DNA of 64,000 nucleotides from Symsagittifera roscoffensis. Taxonomy: Eukaryota; Xenacoelomorpha; Acoela; Convolutidae. The stretch lies in the NCBI RefSeq assembly GCF_963678635.1, contig NC_087067.1:35791966-35855965 (forward strand), in the 5' to 3' direction. The translations under genes were made by a program, and so were the position numbers. The notes under the pieces were generated by a model, which was not told the DNA's origin, ran no database searches, and worked only from the letters and a program-made list of their open reading frames with translations. This document shows positions 1 through 11,951 of this stretch, piece after piece. Positions within the stretch are counted from its first letter, which is position 1; every line of letters begins with the position of its first letter.

Positions 1-10
1 TTTACTTCAC

Positions 11-1838
11 GTTGAGGTCAACCGGTAATCAACCGGCTCGTTTGTGCAGTTTGTCAAAAGTACACAAGTAAGACATACCACTGCTCCCTGTTCTATTCTC
101 TGCCTGGAAGTTCATATGACAATATTAGCAGTGATAAAATTGAGAGAGCGAAGATAGCAAGAAACACGCGAGAAGCACAAGAAAAAAGTTGAATTCGACT
201 ACAACCAGACTAAGATGGATGTGTCACTTATCCTAATTGTTGTGATAAACATTTTGAAACTTTTCATACAAACTACGCCATGGATGTTGTTCACGCCAGA
301 CCTCGATAAGTATCACAGATCAACAGGACCCGTAGACAACATGCAACAAGTCAACGGGGGAGAATTCGATCCTATTTGAAAAGTGCAATCACTGGACTCA
401 TGCGGCATGTATGGGCGAGTCAAAGGACGATTTCAGGTTAATGGAGAAACCAAACGTGAGTTTCGTTTGCACCAGTTGCTTGCAGAACCCCACTCGAGAG
501 GTGTCACAGGAATTCGCCAAGTTGGAAGAGGGCATGGAGAGCACGAAGCTTATAGTCGAGCAACTCCTTTCTGCCAGTCATCAGCACGCGCCATCACCCG
601 TAGCTAAGTATTCGAAAGTACTTACATTAGAAAAAATTACAACCAAGAGATAAAATTCAGTTGGATACCTGAACTCAAATTTCCAGATACCGATAAACTA
701 TACCAAGCAAAAATTTTTGGACATGAAGAGAAATTAACTAGAAATTCCTTGCGCGAATTTGGCATTGATAAAGTTATTGAAACCGTGTCAGATCTCCGCC
801 TGAAAAGTTCCCATTATATGCCGTTAAATCTGGTTCTGACAGAAAACGGACTAGACCCAGACTAATCGTAGTCAAGTTCCGCGATGCTTACACTGTAGAC
901 AAAATCATTGCAAGTGCACCCAATATAAACGTATATTAACCGGTTTATATGGACCATAAATGTTCAGTCTTTGTATGTAAACTCCTAACAAGCAAAAATA
1001 GGAAAAGGAGCATTCTTCATTTAAAAAGTTCAGATGGTTACTAAATGCTCGACACAAAGCAAAAGATATAAAGCTCATGAAAAGGTTTCTATTCCTTTAC
1101 CACGAATGGCTCTGCAGTTGAGTGCCACGTTAGTTTAGGGAGCAAAGATGGCAAATTTCTTTCAATTTGTTGTTATATCCCTCCTTCGAACAGCAACTAA
1201 GCTTATACTATCCAAAATCTAAGGCAACTTTCTGTTATTTTCCTAATCTCATGAAAAGTTATGATGATGTTATGATCTATGGTGATTTTAATTTTCCTGG
1301 AACAAATTGATGCAGTATGTCTACCAGTATCGATCTGGAAAAAATGAGTTCCTGGAATTGATGGACACTATCAATTTACAACAAAAAAAAACCATTTCAA
1401 TACAGCGGCCACAGAGTTACTCGATTTAGTACTATTCAGTGACAATACTCACTGCATGAATCTATCCAAATTCGAAAATTCAAAATTTTCAAATCTATCA
1501 AATCATTTTTCTTCGTCTTTTAAATTCGCTATTGAAGAAACTATCCTAAAAAAATGTTGAAAAATATGTATATTGTTTTTGCAATGGCGCTTTTGACAAG
1601 TTAAACGATCTTATGATAAATATCCCTTTCAATCATTTTGCTGGTCTGGGACAAATTGTGTCCTAGATAATTGGTATAAATGGCTGAACTATCTCATTGA
1701 GGAAGCCATTCCCAAAAGCGCAAATCATCGATCGTCGTCACCCTTGTGGCTAACTCAGTCAGCTTCACATTCTATTAAAAGTCTTGAACGGCAAGAAATA
1801 ATTACAGTGAAATGCACCCAAACGTTCAACCATTAAAG
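11..1838 (+). repeat. Copy 1 of about 1.83-kb LINE 5'-half direct repeat
   Basis: From GTTGAGGTCAACCGG onward this stretch matches 2018-3848 almost base for base, with scattered substitutions and short indels, ending at the CATTAAA following CACCCAAAC. It contains the ORF1-like and endonuclease-like remnants. Between the copies (1839-2017) is AT-rich sequence that has no counterpart after copy 2. Confidence 0.9.
411..653 (+). pseudogene. LINE ORF1-like fragment, copy 1
   Basis: An 80-codon open stretch with a CTSC pair, possibly from a zinc-binding or PHD-like segment, and a helical, glutamate- and lysine-rich part. The equivalent region of copy 2 (about 2420-2660) has lost the frame to stop codons. 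The open frame extends only 242 bases and has no neighbouring exon, so I read it as transposon debris rather than a host gene. The ORF1 assignment comes from its position upstream of the endonuclease-like block and is tentative. Confidence 0.45.
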
Positions 1839-2017
1839 TTCGCTTGTTTGCGCATCTTCAGGTTTCTAAATCTTAACCTGATTTGTATCAAAAAATCAAA
1901 GATCATAAAAAATTTCTTAGAACCCATTAATTCTAATTTTTGATAATGAACTATCACAAACCTTAACAATAATTACATATAACAATAATAATAAAATGAA
2001 GAAAATCTTTTTTACAA

Positions 2018-3848
2018 GTTGAGGTCAACCGGTAATCAACCGGCTCGTTTGTACAGTTTGTCAAACGTACACAAGTAAGACATACCACTGCCTCCTGTTC
2101 TATTCTCTGCCTGGAAGTTTATATGACAATATTAGCAGTTTTTTGATAAAATTGAGAGAGCGAAGATAGCAAGAAACACGCAAGAAGCACAAGGAAAAAG
2201 TTGAATTTGACTACAACCAGACTAAGATGGATATGTCACTTATCCTAATTGTTGTGATAAACATTTTGAAAAGTTTCATAAAAACAACGCCAGGGACGTT
2301 GTCCACACCAGACTTCGAATAGTATCACAGATCAACATGACCAGTATACAACCTGCAACAAGTCAACGGGGGAGAATTCGATCCTATTTGAAAAGTGTAA
2401 TCACTGGACTCATGCGGCATGTATGGGCGAGTCAAAGGACGATTTCAGGTTACTGGAGAAACCAAACGTGAGTTTCGATTCCACCAGTTGCTTGTAGAGC
2501 CCCACTCGAGAGGTGTCACAGGAAATCGCCAAGTTGGAGGAGGGCATGGAGAGCACTAAGTTTATAGTCGAGCAACTCCTTTCTGCCAGTCATCAGCACG
2601 CGCCATCACCCGTAGCTAAGTATTCTAAAGTACTTGTATTAAAAAAATTACAACCAAGAGATAAAATTCAGTTGGATACCTGAACTCAAATTTCCAGATA
2701 CCGATAAACCTTACCAAGCAAAAATTTTTGAACATGAAGAGAAATTAACTAGAAATTCGTTGAGCAAGTTTGGCATTGATAGTTTTATTGAAATCGTGTC
2801 AGCCCTCCGCTTGGAAAGTTCCATTTACATGCGGTTAAATCTGGTTTTGATAAAAAACGGACTAGACCCAGACTAATTGTATTCAAGTTCCGCCATGCTT
2901 ACACTGTAGACAAAATCATCGCAAGTGCCCCCAATTTAAAATTATATTACCCAGTTTATATGGACCATAAATGTTCAGTCTTTTTATCTAAACTCCCACA
3001 AGGAAAAATAGGAAAATGAGCATTCTTCATTTAAAAAGTGCAGATGGTTACTAAATGCTCGACACAAAGCAAAAGATATAAAGCTCATGAAAAGTTTTGT
3101 ATTTCTTTACCACGAACGGCTCTGCAGTTGAGTGCCACGTTAGTTTAGGGAGCAAAGATGGCATATTTCTTTCAATTTTTTGTTATATCCCTCCTTCGAA
3201 CAGCAACTGTGCTTATACTATCCAAGATCTAAGGCAACTTTCTGTTAATTTCCTAATCTCATGAAAAGTTATGATGATGTTATGATCTATGGTGATTTTA
3301 ATTTTCCTGGAAAAAATTGATGCAGTATGTCTACCACTATGGATCTGGAAAATGAGTTCCTGGAATTGATCGACACTATCAAATTATAACAAAAAAAAAC
3401 CGTTTCAATACGGCGGTCACAGAGATACTCGATTTACTACTATTCAGTGACAATACTCCCTGCATGAATCTATCCAAATTCGAAAATTCAAAAATTTCAA
3501 ATCTATCAAATCATTTTTCTTCGTCTTTTAAATTCTCCATTGAAGAAACTATAATCAAAAAAGTTGTTGAAAAATAAGTATATAGTTTTTGCAATGGCGA
3601 TTTTGACAAGTTAAATGATCTTATGATAAATATCCCTTTCAATCATTTTGCTGGTCTGGGACAAACTGTGTCGTAGATATTTGGTATAAATGGCTGAACT
3701 ATCTCAATGAGGAAGCCATTCCCAAAAGCGCAAATCATCGAGCGTCGTCACCCTTGTGGCTAACTCAGTCAACTTCACAGTCTATTAAAAGTCTTGAACG
3801 GCGAGAAATAATCACAGTGAAATGCACCCAAACATTCAAGCATTAAAT
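2018..3848 (+). repeat. Copy 2 of about 1.83-kb LINE 5'-half direct repeat
   Basis: Second copy of 11-1838, offset by about 2007 bases. It starts at GTTGAGGTCAACCGG and stops matching at the same internal point as copy 1, then runs on into the RT-bearing half. LINE insertions are usually truncated at the 5' end, not the 3' end, so a tandem copy lacking the RT half points to a later segmental duplication or unequal exchange. Confidence 0.9.
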
Positions 3849-4190
3849 TTCCAAGTTTTCAAAAACGCTGAGGGTGTTAAAATAGATTAAAAACAGATTA
3901 AAAATAGATTGAAAATTCAGTTGTTTTCTCACGAACACAACATCAACTGCAAAATTAGTTTCAAATTCAACAGTGATGTGATCATTTATTGTGGTTTTTA
4001 GAATTTCAACTACACATTTTTTCTTGTAATTGCTGTAAAATGTTCACTCACTGATTTTGAACTTTTTGTTCACTTGAAGCAGCAGATGGTTGAATCAAAT
4101 GAAGATTGAGAATGCAAAACAGCTTTTGAAAGATTGTCCTAAGGGATTAGATCTCAACTGGTCGAGATTTAAATCCACGCATAAAATGAG

Positions 4191-5808
4191 TTGTGTCATT
4201 TCACGAATGATGACATGGCTGAATGTAGCGAAACAAAATTAAAGCTGTTTTCAAACTTCTTTGCATCAGTTTACGTTGCTTCATCAGTTTTCTCCAAAGT
4301 TGAAGAACAAACTGTCACTACACTTCTTGAGAACTTGTCATTCGGTGAAATGGATATCAAACCAATTTGTGATACTTTAACGTACATAAAAGCAAAGGCT
4401 TGGACGAAAAACTTGCCATTTCATTAGTTAAATACAGCCATATCATCTCTCATTCCCTTTATCAAATTTGCTTCATCAAATTTGCTCATCAGATATTTGG
4501 AAGTTAGCAGTTATTTGTCTCCTGTTCAAAAAAAGTGATGAAGCTGATGTAGAAAGTTTCATCCAGTTTCCCTATTATCAACAGTGTCAAAAATATTAGA
4601 AAAGATCAAAATTCAAAAGACTTTAAGAACACTATAGCAGCATATTTGACCCAATTTGATTTTAGAAAAAGGAGGTCAGTTGATTTATAATTTTTGACAT
4701 TTTTGAGCACAACTTTCGCTTGTGAAGAAAACGGCGAAGAACTGAACGTAACTCTCACAGATTTCAGCAAAGTTTTTGATCAATACGATCATGGAATTCT
4801 TCTCTCTAAATTATATTGCACAGATTTTTGAAAAAAAAAATTCAGTTTAATTATGTCATATCTGCAAAACCGTTCCCAAATTATTCGTTTAAATGATTAT
4901 TTGTCTTCTGTCGAAAAAATTTAAAGTGGTGTCACTCAAGTTAGTTTTTTAAAATCTTGTTTTTTTCTGGTTTTCTTTAACGACCTGCCGCGCTAGTGTG
5001 AGAAAATGACAGCACTTTTACTTACTGACGGTGCAAAACATGTCAGTAATAAAACAATATAGTTAAAACTCTGCCAGAACAAGACAGAATCTTTCTTTGG
5101 GTTACTGAAAATAACAACATGTCTTTCAATCTTGGCAAATGCAAGCATATAAATTTTGGAAAATCTAATAATCCGTTCTTCTTCATATGATATGAAATCA
5201 ATAAGGTGGCAAATCAAACAGGTTTGGGCCTGATTATTTTGAGTGACCTAAACTGGAACACACATATAAATACTTTTTGTTTAAAAGCCAATCGAGCATT
5301 TTTGAAGTCATGGTAAAGCGAAATAAAAAACAAACTAAATCCTGTGACTAAATTGAACCTTTACAAATCTACAGTAGTACCTGTTTTACCTGTTTTGCTT
5401 TCTGCAAGTCCGTGTTTTGGGTTGAATAAATACGTTCTAAACCAACTAGAAATAATTCGAAAGCACGTGGTTAAATGGATTCTAGCGGGAGACTCAACTT
5501 ATGAAGAAAATTTTTCCCAGTTGCAAATTTTCTCTTTACCCGTGTACATTCAGATGAACAACATGTTGTTACTTTCAAATTTTGTGACTAGGAAAAACGA
5601 CTTGGTATATAATAATATTCCCAATTTTTTGAAAAGCTCACGCAGTCTGGTGTTTCAACTGAAGAGGCCCAAGAGATGGAAAGCAGAACAAGACTTCTTC
5701 CATCCGACTTGTCGACTTGTCAACGGTTCTCCATATGGATGTAAGGATTACTACTGGCCTTTTAAGGTTATTCTGGAAACACCTGGCGCATTAAATGAAC
5801 TGAGTTAG
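4191..5808 (+). pseudogene. LINE reverse transcriptase remnant
   Basis: Discontinuous homology to a LINE reverse transcriptase. 4191-4427 encodes the segment before the RT core (SNFFASVY). 4750-4830 carries a degraded motif A (FSKVFD followed by HGILLSKL). 4850-4990 carries motif B and its surroundings (SYLQNRSQ, GVTQ, FFNDLP). 5344-5808 is an open 154-codon stretch typical of the C-terminus of this RT group (LYKSTVVPVL, CFGLNKYVL, VVKWI). No intact catalytic [YF]ADD box was found. Several stops and shifts separate the pieces. Confidence 0.75.
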
Positions 5809-6690
5809 TCAACTGAGCAAGCACATAAAAAATTGCGTGCGAATGTGCATTGAAAATTTCTCTAGATGATAAAAATTTGTACACTAAGGTTCCACTCAAA
5901 ACATTAATGCGCTTCCCCCTCAAAATTAGTATGTATTGGCGCCGAAGGCGCCTTCAGACAATTTTAGGGTCCATCAGCAAAGTGGATATCTCGAAATAGT
6001 ACAAAAAGGGACCCTTTGGGTCGGTAGGGAGTTGAATCCCTGAGGAGTATTGAAATTTTTGTAGAAATCTTGATGAAAAGCCCCGCATACTTTCTCAAAG
6101 CTCTTGAAAACACAGAAAAGTGTGAAACGATTTGAAAAAAATGTAAACATGGAACAACAATATGATTGATTTAAGGGAATTATTCCCACGCAACGTAATG
6201 AGTTTGGGAAGTCCACGTAATGGATTTGAGAAGTTCCAATTTGTTTATGCCTTAAGAAAAATATTTCTGCGTGGACACTAGATTTCGTTCATAAGCCCAG
6301 TTGCTGCCTGAGCGTAGATCTGAAGACACTGTTAGTTCTGCATTTGACTCTTCTATGAAGCCAATAAACTTCGAATACATGAAAGCGCATTATTGTTTTC
6401 AGCTATCCAAGAACAAAAACAAAATTTTTTTTTGGCTGATTGAGAACAAAAATTTTTGCTATCCACGAACACATTTTTTTGGCTAATGGGCAAAAATTGT
6501 TTTCATTCAAAAGCGTTCTAGGATTTGTATTTTTGTTGCATATTTTTTGTGCCGAAAATCTTGTTCATTTTGATGATTTTCATGATTTGTGTCGTTTGGT
6601 TTGAATTCAACTTTTGCTTTGAGTTTTCATATAGCACGCTTTTAAGAAAAGAAAAATTAATTTTTCTGACAATATAATTAAATTTTTTGA
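5809..6690. other. No gene seen; repeat fragments
   Basis: AT-rich non-coding DNA after the LINE. Apart from the hAT-related fragment at about 5930-6060, the short open frames here lack family features. A TTTTTTTGGCT-type phrase is repeated near 6420-6490. Confidence 0.5.
5930..6060 (+). repeat. Fragment of hAT-like MITE (right part)
   Basis: Matches the right half of the complete element at 44508-44928: the GGCGCCGAAGGCGCC hairpin, the GGGTCC...GTGGATATCTC phrase, and the stretch CTTTGGGTCGG followed by GAATCCCTGA. The left part and the terminal inverted repeat are missing. A partial, old copy. Confidence 0.7.
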
Positions 6691-6699
6691 CAACATAAT

Positions 6700-6855
6700 C
6701 AATTTTATTGCAATTTTATGGCAGTTTTATGGCGGAAACAATAGATTTTATTGCAATTTTATGGCAAAAACAATAGATTTTATTGCAATTTTATGGCAAA
6801 AACAATCGATTTTATTGCGATTTCATGGCGATTTCAGGGCAAAAAAAATAGATTT
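6700..6855. repeat. 32-bp tandem repeat, about 4 units
   Basis: The phrase CAATAGATTTTATTGC followed by AATTTTATGGCAAAAA recurs with a 32-base period: its CAAT begins at 6739, 6771 and 6803, with decayed units on either side. A minisatellite with GGCAAAAACAAT punctuating an otherwise A/T unit. No coding role is seen. Confidence 0.85.
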
Positions 6856-7725
6856 TATTGAGATTATGTGGAGATAAAAATACATTTTAGTGGAATTACA
6901 GGCAATATATTCTTGATGAAAATAATCTATTTTCTTTCTATTATAATAGAAAATGCCGCTTAAATTGGTTACACATAATCGATTATAATGGCAATATTTT
7001 CGGCAACATTTTCTCAATATAATCTATTTTTATCCGAGAAACTTCGGTGCGGGTAGAAACATTTTGAAAATCCCCTCCCCTTTTACTTGCGCCGACCACT
7101 GAGAGTCAGTTATGCTCCAGAAAACTAAATATAACAAAAATTAGCAAAATTTATTAGCGAGCCTTTTTTTCTCTCATTTGAGGATATTCAGAAAACAAAA
7201 AAGCAATTTTGTGTTTGATAAAATAAATTTTAGGTTTAAAATTAGCTCTTCTGCTGCGCAATTTATCTCCCACGCCAAACTGCTATCTATTTTAGCAACA
7301 TGTTTTAGAAGAGCTTAAATTGTTCTGAACAGTACTCTAAAATTTTATGCTCTGGTTGCTTGTCTATCAGTTTTCTGAATTGACGTGACAATTTTCTATT
7401 AGCTGAAAAAAACGCACTTCTTTTTCAGCAATTTTAAAAAGTCGAGAAATATAAAAATGTGAACTTTTTGTTTCAGCATAAATTGTCAAAAATTCAAGGT
7501 TGGTTTTCAAGGCTAAAACAATAAAGTTAACTCTGATTTTTTGCAAATCGGAAAGATGGAAAATACTCATTATAGATTTCCATATACTCATTATAGATTT
7601 CCAGAAACCAATAGAGGACAAGGCTGCTCGTATCAGAGAGATTGTATGAAAGTTAGGAGTATCCTTCAATGTGTCTCACCTATTTAGTTTGTGGTGAGAA
7701 TAGTTTGGACTCATTGGCCGGCCTT
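6856..7725. other. No gene seen
   Basis: AT-rich sequence. A short direct duplication of about 21 bases lies at 7561-7600 (ACTCATTATAGATTTCCA occurs twice). A weak match to the GCTCGTATCA repeat phrase lies at 7625. The open frames are short and lack recognisable domains. Confidence 0.5.
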
Positions 7726-8095
7726 CATTGTTCCGACTTTAGTAACAGAGTAACGGAAATTTGTGCTCGGGTTGGTTTGTTTTTTTTCTTTAGACGAATT
7801 TCGACTTTTCAACTAGCCATTTTTGACGTTTTTTTTTAAATCATTAAAAAATTTTGTTGTCCTGAGCTTAAATTCGAAAATATTTTTACCTGTGATCATT
7901 TTTCGTAAAGTTATGAGGGTTTAAACATTGCCATTTTTGCATAACTGGGACGATTAACGCGCGATATATTTAGCGCTATTAACGCGTATGCGGAGATTTA
8001 ATCCGTCTGAGAAATCGTTCCAAATTGGTTGAAGGAAGCATTTTGCAATTATTGATTTATTATTAGGAGCAAAAACTATCAGTTTGTACTTTCAT
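7726..8095 (-). repeat. Dispersed repeat family R, inverted copy
   Basis: Reverse-complement copy of the repeat also found at about 15331-15870, 17100-17645 and 49610-50150. Diagnostic blocks are GTTCCGACTTT, the CGTTAC/AGTAACGG block beside TTTGTGCTCGGG, AACCCTCATAACTTTACG (complement), the CpG-rich core with TTAACGCGCGATATAT, and GAGATTTAATCCGTCT. It has no long reading frame. It is probably a non-autonomous transposable element. Confidence 0.8.
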
Positions 8096-8194
8096 TACGA
8101 AGCCAATCTGTTTACTGGATAGGCGCACAAATTTGTGTCTGTATGTTCTTGGATTCCAGAGATAAATACTTAAACATGTTCCGAAAAGCATGAA

Positions 8195-8545
8195 GATTTT
8201 TCAACTTTGTTGCGGATTCCGCAAGGAACGAATATAGGTAGTTGTTCCGGATTCCGCAAATGTAAGCGGATGCCCCAAATGTAAGTGGATTCCGCAAACT
8301 TATGCGAATTCCGCTTACATTTTGAGGATTCCGCTCACAATTTGTGGAATCCACTAACAAATAGCGGATTCCGCTTGCAATTTGCGCATTCCACTTACAG
8401 TTGCGGATTCCTCGACACCTCGACACTTTGCATTTACTAAACACATCTATGAACATTTGTTTATGGATTTCACAATCTGTACAGGATTCCGCAATTTTTA
8501 TTGCGGATTACCCAATTTTTGTTGAGGATTCCGCAAAGTTGCCTG
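8195..8545. repeat. Cluster of GGATTCCGC-type degenerate repeats
   Basis: About a dozen copies of GGATTCCGC or GCGGATTCC variants recur at intervals of roughly 20-25 bases, often followed by TTACA or CAAATTT. The array is degenerate and has no fixed period. Similar GCGGAATCCGC words also occur just outside the right gypsy LTR near 15003 and in the duplicate near 16330. Confidence 0.75.
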
Positions 8546-8686
8546 TTTTTGCAGCAATTTTGAGCAATACAGCATTTTAGATATTTGTCAGTGGAATCCA
8601 AAACAGCAAATAAGATCAAAGAAAAATAGAAAAATAGCAAAAATGTGGATTCTGCGATAAATATGAATTAGGCTCTAATGAACAAG

Positions 8687-8887
8687 TGCAAATACCACTG
8701 GTAATCTAATCTAACTAAACTAGGTTAAAAAGACTAAAACAAGTTATTGAATCAAAACTGATCGATGTCCTCAAAGAACAACTAAGAACACAAAAATCAC
8801 TGGACTTCAAAGAGTGAACATTGACCGGTACGTAATTATCACATAGAGGTCAAAGTCAAAACATAACAAAAATACTTAATCACAACA
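8687..8887 (-). repeat. 3' LTR of gypsy element 1
   Basis: A 201-base LTR. In plus orientation it begins TGCAAATACCACTGG and ends TTAATCACAACA. It is about 90% or more similar by eye to 14795-14994. Confidence 0.9.
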
Positions 8888-8902
8888 TTCCCCACTTTCG
8901 AA
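8888..8902 (-). promoter_or_regulatory. Polypurine tract of gypsy element 1
   Basis: Read on the minus strand, the purine run AAAGTGGGGAA immediately precedes the TG of the 3' LTR. This is the expected site of the polypurine tract that primes plus-strand DNA synthesis in LTR elements. Confidence 0.7.
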
Positions 8903-9322
8903 AAAACTGTATCTGCACTTTCCCTGGGTAGTCAAAATCACACATATACTCCATTCTCCCCTCACTCCACAAGGGCCAAAGTTGAATCAAAAAGTATCAG
9001 CGTTTAGCACCAACGGAATTTGCAGAGATAATACCAATTAACACGGAGATGACTATGAGATATTATTTACAGGCTACCTACAAAATGGTACAGAAATATT
9101 TAGCGACTAGACACTTGAGGAAATGTAATGAACAATTAAGCTTATGAGATATATAAACAAGTTTCACAAGCTAAACTAAGAAGGTATCCATGATAAAATG
9201 ATCCTACAAGGCTAATGTACAAAACGGCTAAAACTAGAAATTGGTAAATAAAGTAAAAGAAGTAGCCAATGGTAAAATCAACTTTACCGCGAGTTTAAAT
9301 GAATACGAAAAAATTTGAGGCT

Positions 9323-10210
9323 TTAAGAGGTGGGATTAAATGCTTCGTGAAGGCTGTCCGTATCCTTTCTCACTTCTGTTTCTATAACTGAAGATATGTC
9401 ACTCCCCTCATCGTCTTGAATATCAAGTCCGCCTTCTACCAATAGTGATGATAAAACTGCGATATTCGGTGTTGTAGAGGAATGAAATGAGGTAGATCCT
9501 TGAGTGGTTTCGGCCACCAGTGTTGGTTGGGGAAGTATGTCCTCTAGTGGCGTCAAGTAGTCCGAAGGGTAATCTAAAAAAATGTTGTTTGAAGGCTTTT
9601 TGATTCTGAAAAGGTTATCAGGGGTTCCTCGTCTGAGTCTACAATTTCCGTGGTCGCCGCTCCTGATGACAAATGCATGATGAATTGCCTGCCTCCGTAA
9701 AGTTCTGGGTGGCCTGGATCTCTTCTGGGACGTGGCTGGCTCACTGCCCTTCGGCACATCTACTGGTGGGACCTCTGTATTCTTTTCTAGTGAGCTCTCA
9801 ATCCTTATGGGATTATCGCTGGTGCCCGCTGGTGATGTGCTGGTAGTTTGTGGCGCAGTTTCGCTTGCTAGTGTTCGTCCTGACTGATCTAAAGAACTAT
9901 CATTACTAAAAGTTTGAGAGTTATATACAATTTCCGAGTCGGTTCCCAAATAGTCATCTATAACTCTGTCCCAATGGTCTAAGTCTAAAGAAGATTCTAG
10001 ATCCGAATAAGCGAATTTTGAACCTTTAAAGCTTAGTACTTTTGTTATCCTCCTTCTTGTGGCCTTGGCTCCCGTTGGTGTATAAGTTGTCGATGGGCCA
10101 GTTTCGTTCGAGTCTCTCCTCTTCGATGGGGAATTTCTCTTTCGTTTTCCTGCTAAATCATAACTACTAACTATCGAATTCGGAACTGAAGAAAAATTAC
10201 TAGGAGCCAA
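9323..10210 (-). pseudogene. Long post-integrase tail of gypsy 1 polyprotein
   Basis: A 295-codon open frame overlapping the integrase frame by 11 bases in another phase, so a frameshift probably separates it from a continuous pol. It is rich in Ser, Thr, Asp, Glu and Pro, has basic clusters near the start (KRKRNSPSKRR), and has no recognised fold. An analogous long, low-complexity tail follows the integrase of gypsy element 2 (26130-27401). It may be a chromatin-tethering or nuclear-localising extension, but that is inference. Its relatively long survival compared with the rest of pol is notable. Confidence 0.6.
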
Positions 10211-11365
10211 TATTTGAGATTTTTTTGAAGGCTAGGTCCAATTTTCTGAGTACATGCCCATTGTCGAGTGTAACCGTATGTGTAGTGTCCGACAGCGGTT
10301 TTCCACCAAGAGGTTTAAAGTAGCTGAATGGATTGGCTAGCGGTGCTCTTTGCAGATCTTGGTCTGTTTTGTCGGTTGGGTCGCTCTCGTATCCCCTCTT
10401 GTCTGCAACTGCGTTATCCAAATAGCCGTCCTCGATGGTGTCATTTGTTTCCCAGTCCTGAGCTCTATCCCTTGACATTATTGACTTCCCTTTATCTAAA
10501 TTAATGGCGTGTGAGACCAGTGATTTCCGAAATGTATTAGGCGATCTATTAAAATGCTTAGAAATAGGTGAGCATCCAATGGATGATTGTTTCGTTGAAT
10601 GAATATTCCAAATGATTTTGTCGATTGCCACTTGTAGTGTTGGTTTGGGCTCGTTAAACGACATTGCCATAAGTTTTGTTTTAATTGTGTAAATGAGATG
10701 TTCTACGACTCCATTGGATCTGTGATCCCCGACCCTACATAAAATTAGATTAATATGTTCCTTCTCGCAGAAAATTCTAAAATCGTTCGAATTAACACAT
10801 GACCCATGGTCGGCTCTGATAGACTTCGGGTATCAATGAAGATGACAGTAATCCGACACAAAAGATAAAATCGAAGAGGCTGAAGTGTTTTTCACTATCT
10901 TGGCTGACGGAAATCTTGAGAAACGATCAATACATAGCAACAAACATTTTGAACTACCCCAGTTTTTGCCCAATGGACCTGCAACTATAGGTCTGATTCT
11001 TCGTTTGGTTCTGATAGGGTCGGCAATTTCTCGGTTTTGTTTGTGCCTTAAAGTACTTTTAGATTCTTACCCGCCCTTATACATTGGATGCAGTTAACAA
11101 TGTGGTAATAAATTTCTCTTTATAAGTGCGGCCATCAAATGTTTTCTGCAAGAGATTTCATTCCAAACTTTCCTGGGTGGGTTTCGTGGAGTAGCGACAT
11201 GAATGGTGATTTTAGAACTATTAGCTTGTTATCGTTAAATAACAATCCTTCCTTTATATGAATGTCCCGTTGGAAGGTCTTCATGTACGCTCCAAATCTG
11301 TCCAATGGTCTGCCCTTTTCTACTGCCTCCTTCACGTCCTTGAGTAATTTGTCCTCGTCTGTCAT
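10200..11365 (-). pseudogene. Integrase of gypsy element 1
   Basis: The N-terminal zinc-binding region lies at 11135-11365, ending LLHETHPGKFGMKSLAENI, the usual H..H part. The catalytic core lies around 10690-11130. A RADHGS block near 10818 supplies the second catalytic Asp, and VVEHLI near 10712 supplies the catalytic Glu. 10200-10670 holds the C-terminal part with a TVTLDNGHVLRK phrase that is also present, as TLTLANGSVLRK, in element 2. The frame is broken between the N-terminal region and the core. The enzyme would join element DNA to the host genome, but here it is a remnant. Confidence 0.8.
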
Positions 11366-11951
11366 TAGTTTGAATAATTTGTTCGAGCAATGTTATGTAA
11401 AGCTAGTGGATTGGCTGGTAACTTTAGGTCTCCTTTATATTTGGCATGTATTTTTTTGTGTTTCGGTCATTGTGTCGTTATCAAAACTTAGAACATTTCC
11501 TTTTTTTCTGCCCGAATTTTTAAGGTTTTCACTAAAGAGAGGAATTCTGAAATTAGGTTTTTGTTTTCTTGATTTAGGAACGAGTCATTTGATATTAACT
11601 AATGTGATAAGAAGAAAAAGTAAGTTTTGTCGGAAAGATAAAGATAATAAAAATTGAATTTGGAAAAGTTTAGTGGAATACAACCGCTTGTGCAAGACTC
11701 TGAACGCGAGTGATTAGAATTACAAATTAGAATTTTGTGTCACTGACGTAATTAAGAAAGTTTGGATGTGTAAGAGGAACGACCGTTGGATGTGTAAAGT
11801 TGAATCTTTCTTTCTGCCCGTTGGATTATTATAATCCAAAATAGTAACACTATTTACATCCACTGGATTGTACAATTCGTTCTTTATACAATTATTTTAT
11901 TACAACCACTATTTACAGAAAGGTTTTCTACAACCTTTTTCTCTGTTGCCA
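11366..11951 (-). other. Spacer between RNase H and integrase of gypsy 1
   Basis: About 585 bases separate the end of the RNase H frame from the integrase N-terminus, without clear domain content on the element strand. Gypsy element 2 also has a long spacer at this place. Confidence 0.5.

Larger units (their letters stand above)
1..5808 (+). mobile_element. Decayed non-LTR retrotransposon (LINE) with duplicated 5' half
   Basis: Remnants of a LINE lie in order on the plus strand. An ORF1-like piece is near 0.4-0.65 kb. A stretch resembling an apurinic-type endonuclease is near 1.26-1.31 kb, where a YGDFNFPG motif can be read. Reverse-transcriptase N-terminal and core pieces lie at about 4.2-4.97 kb, and the C-terminal region at 5.34-5.81 kb. 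The ORF1/endonuclease part occurs twice (11-1838 and 2018-3848), while the RT part occurs once. All frames carry stops and frameshifts, so the element is dead. The motif style (YGDFN, a degraded FSKVFD block, a GVTQ.SF block, FFNDLP) fits the CR1/Jockey-like group of LINEs, but I cannot assign a clade by eye. The left end probably extends beyond the window. Confidence 0.8.

Noticed and set aside
8195-8545. CRISPR array
   Set aside because: Short repeated words at irregular spacing, not identical, no uniform spacers, and the genome is eukaryotic.
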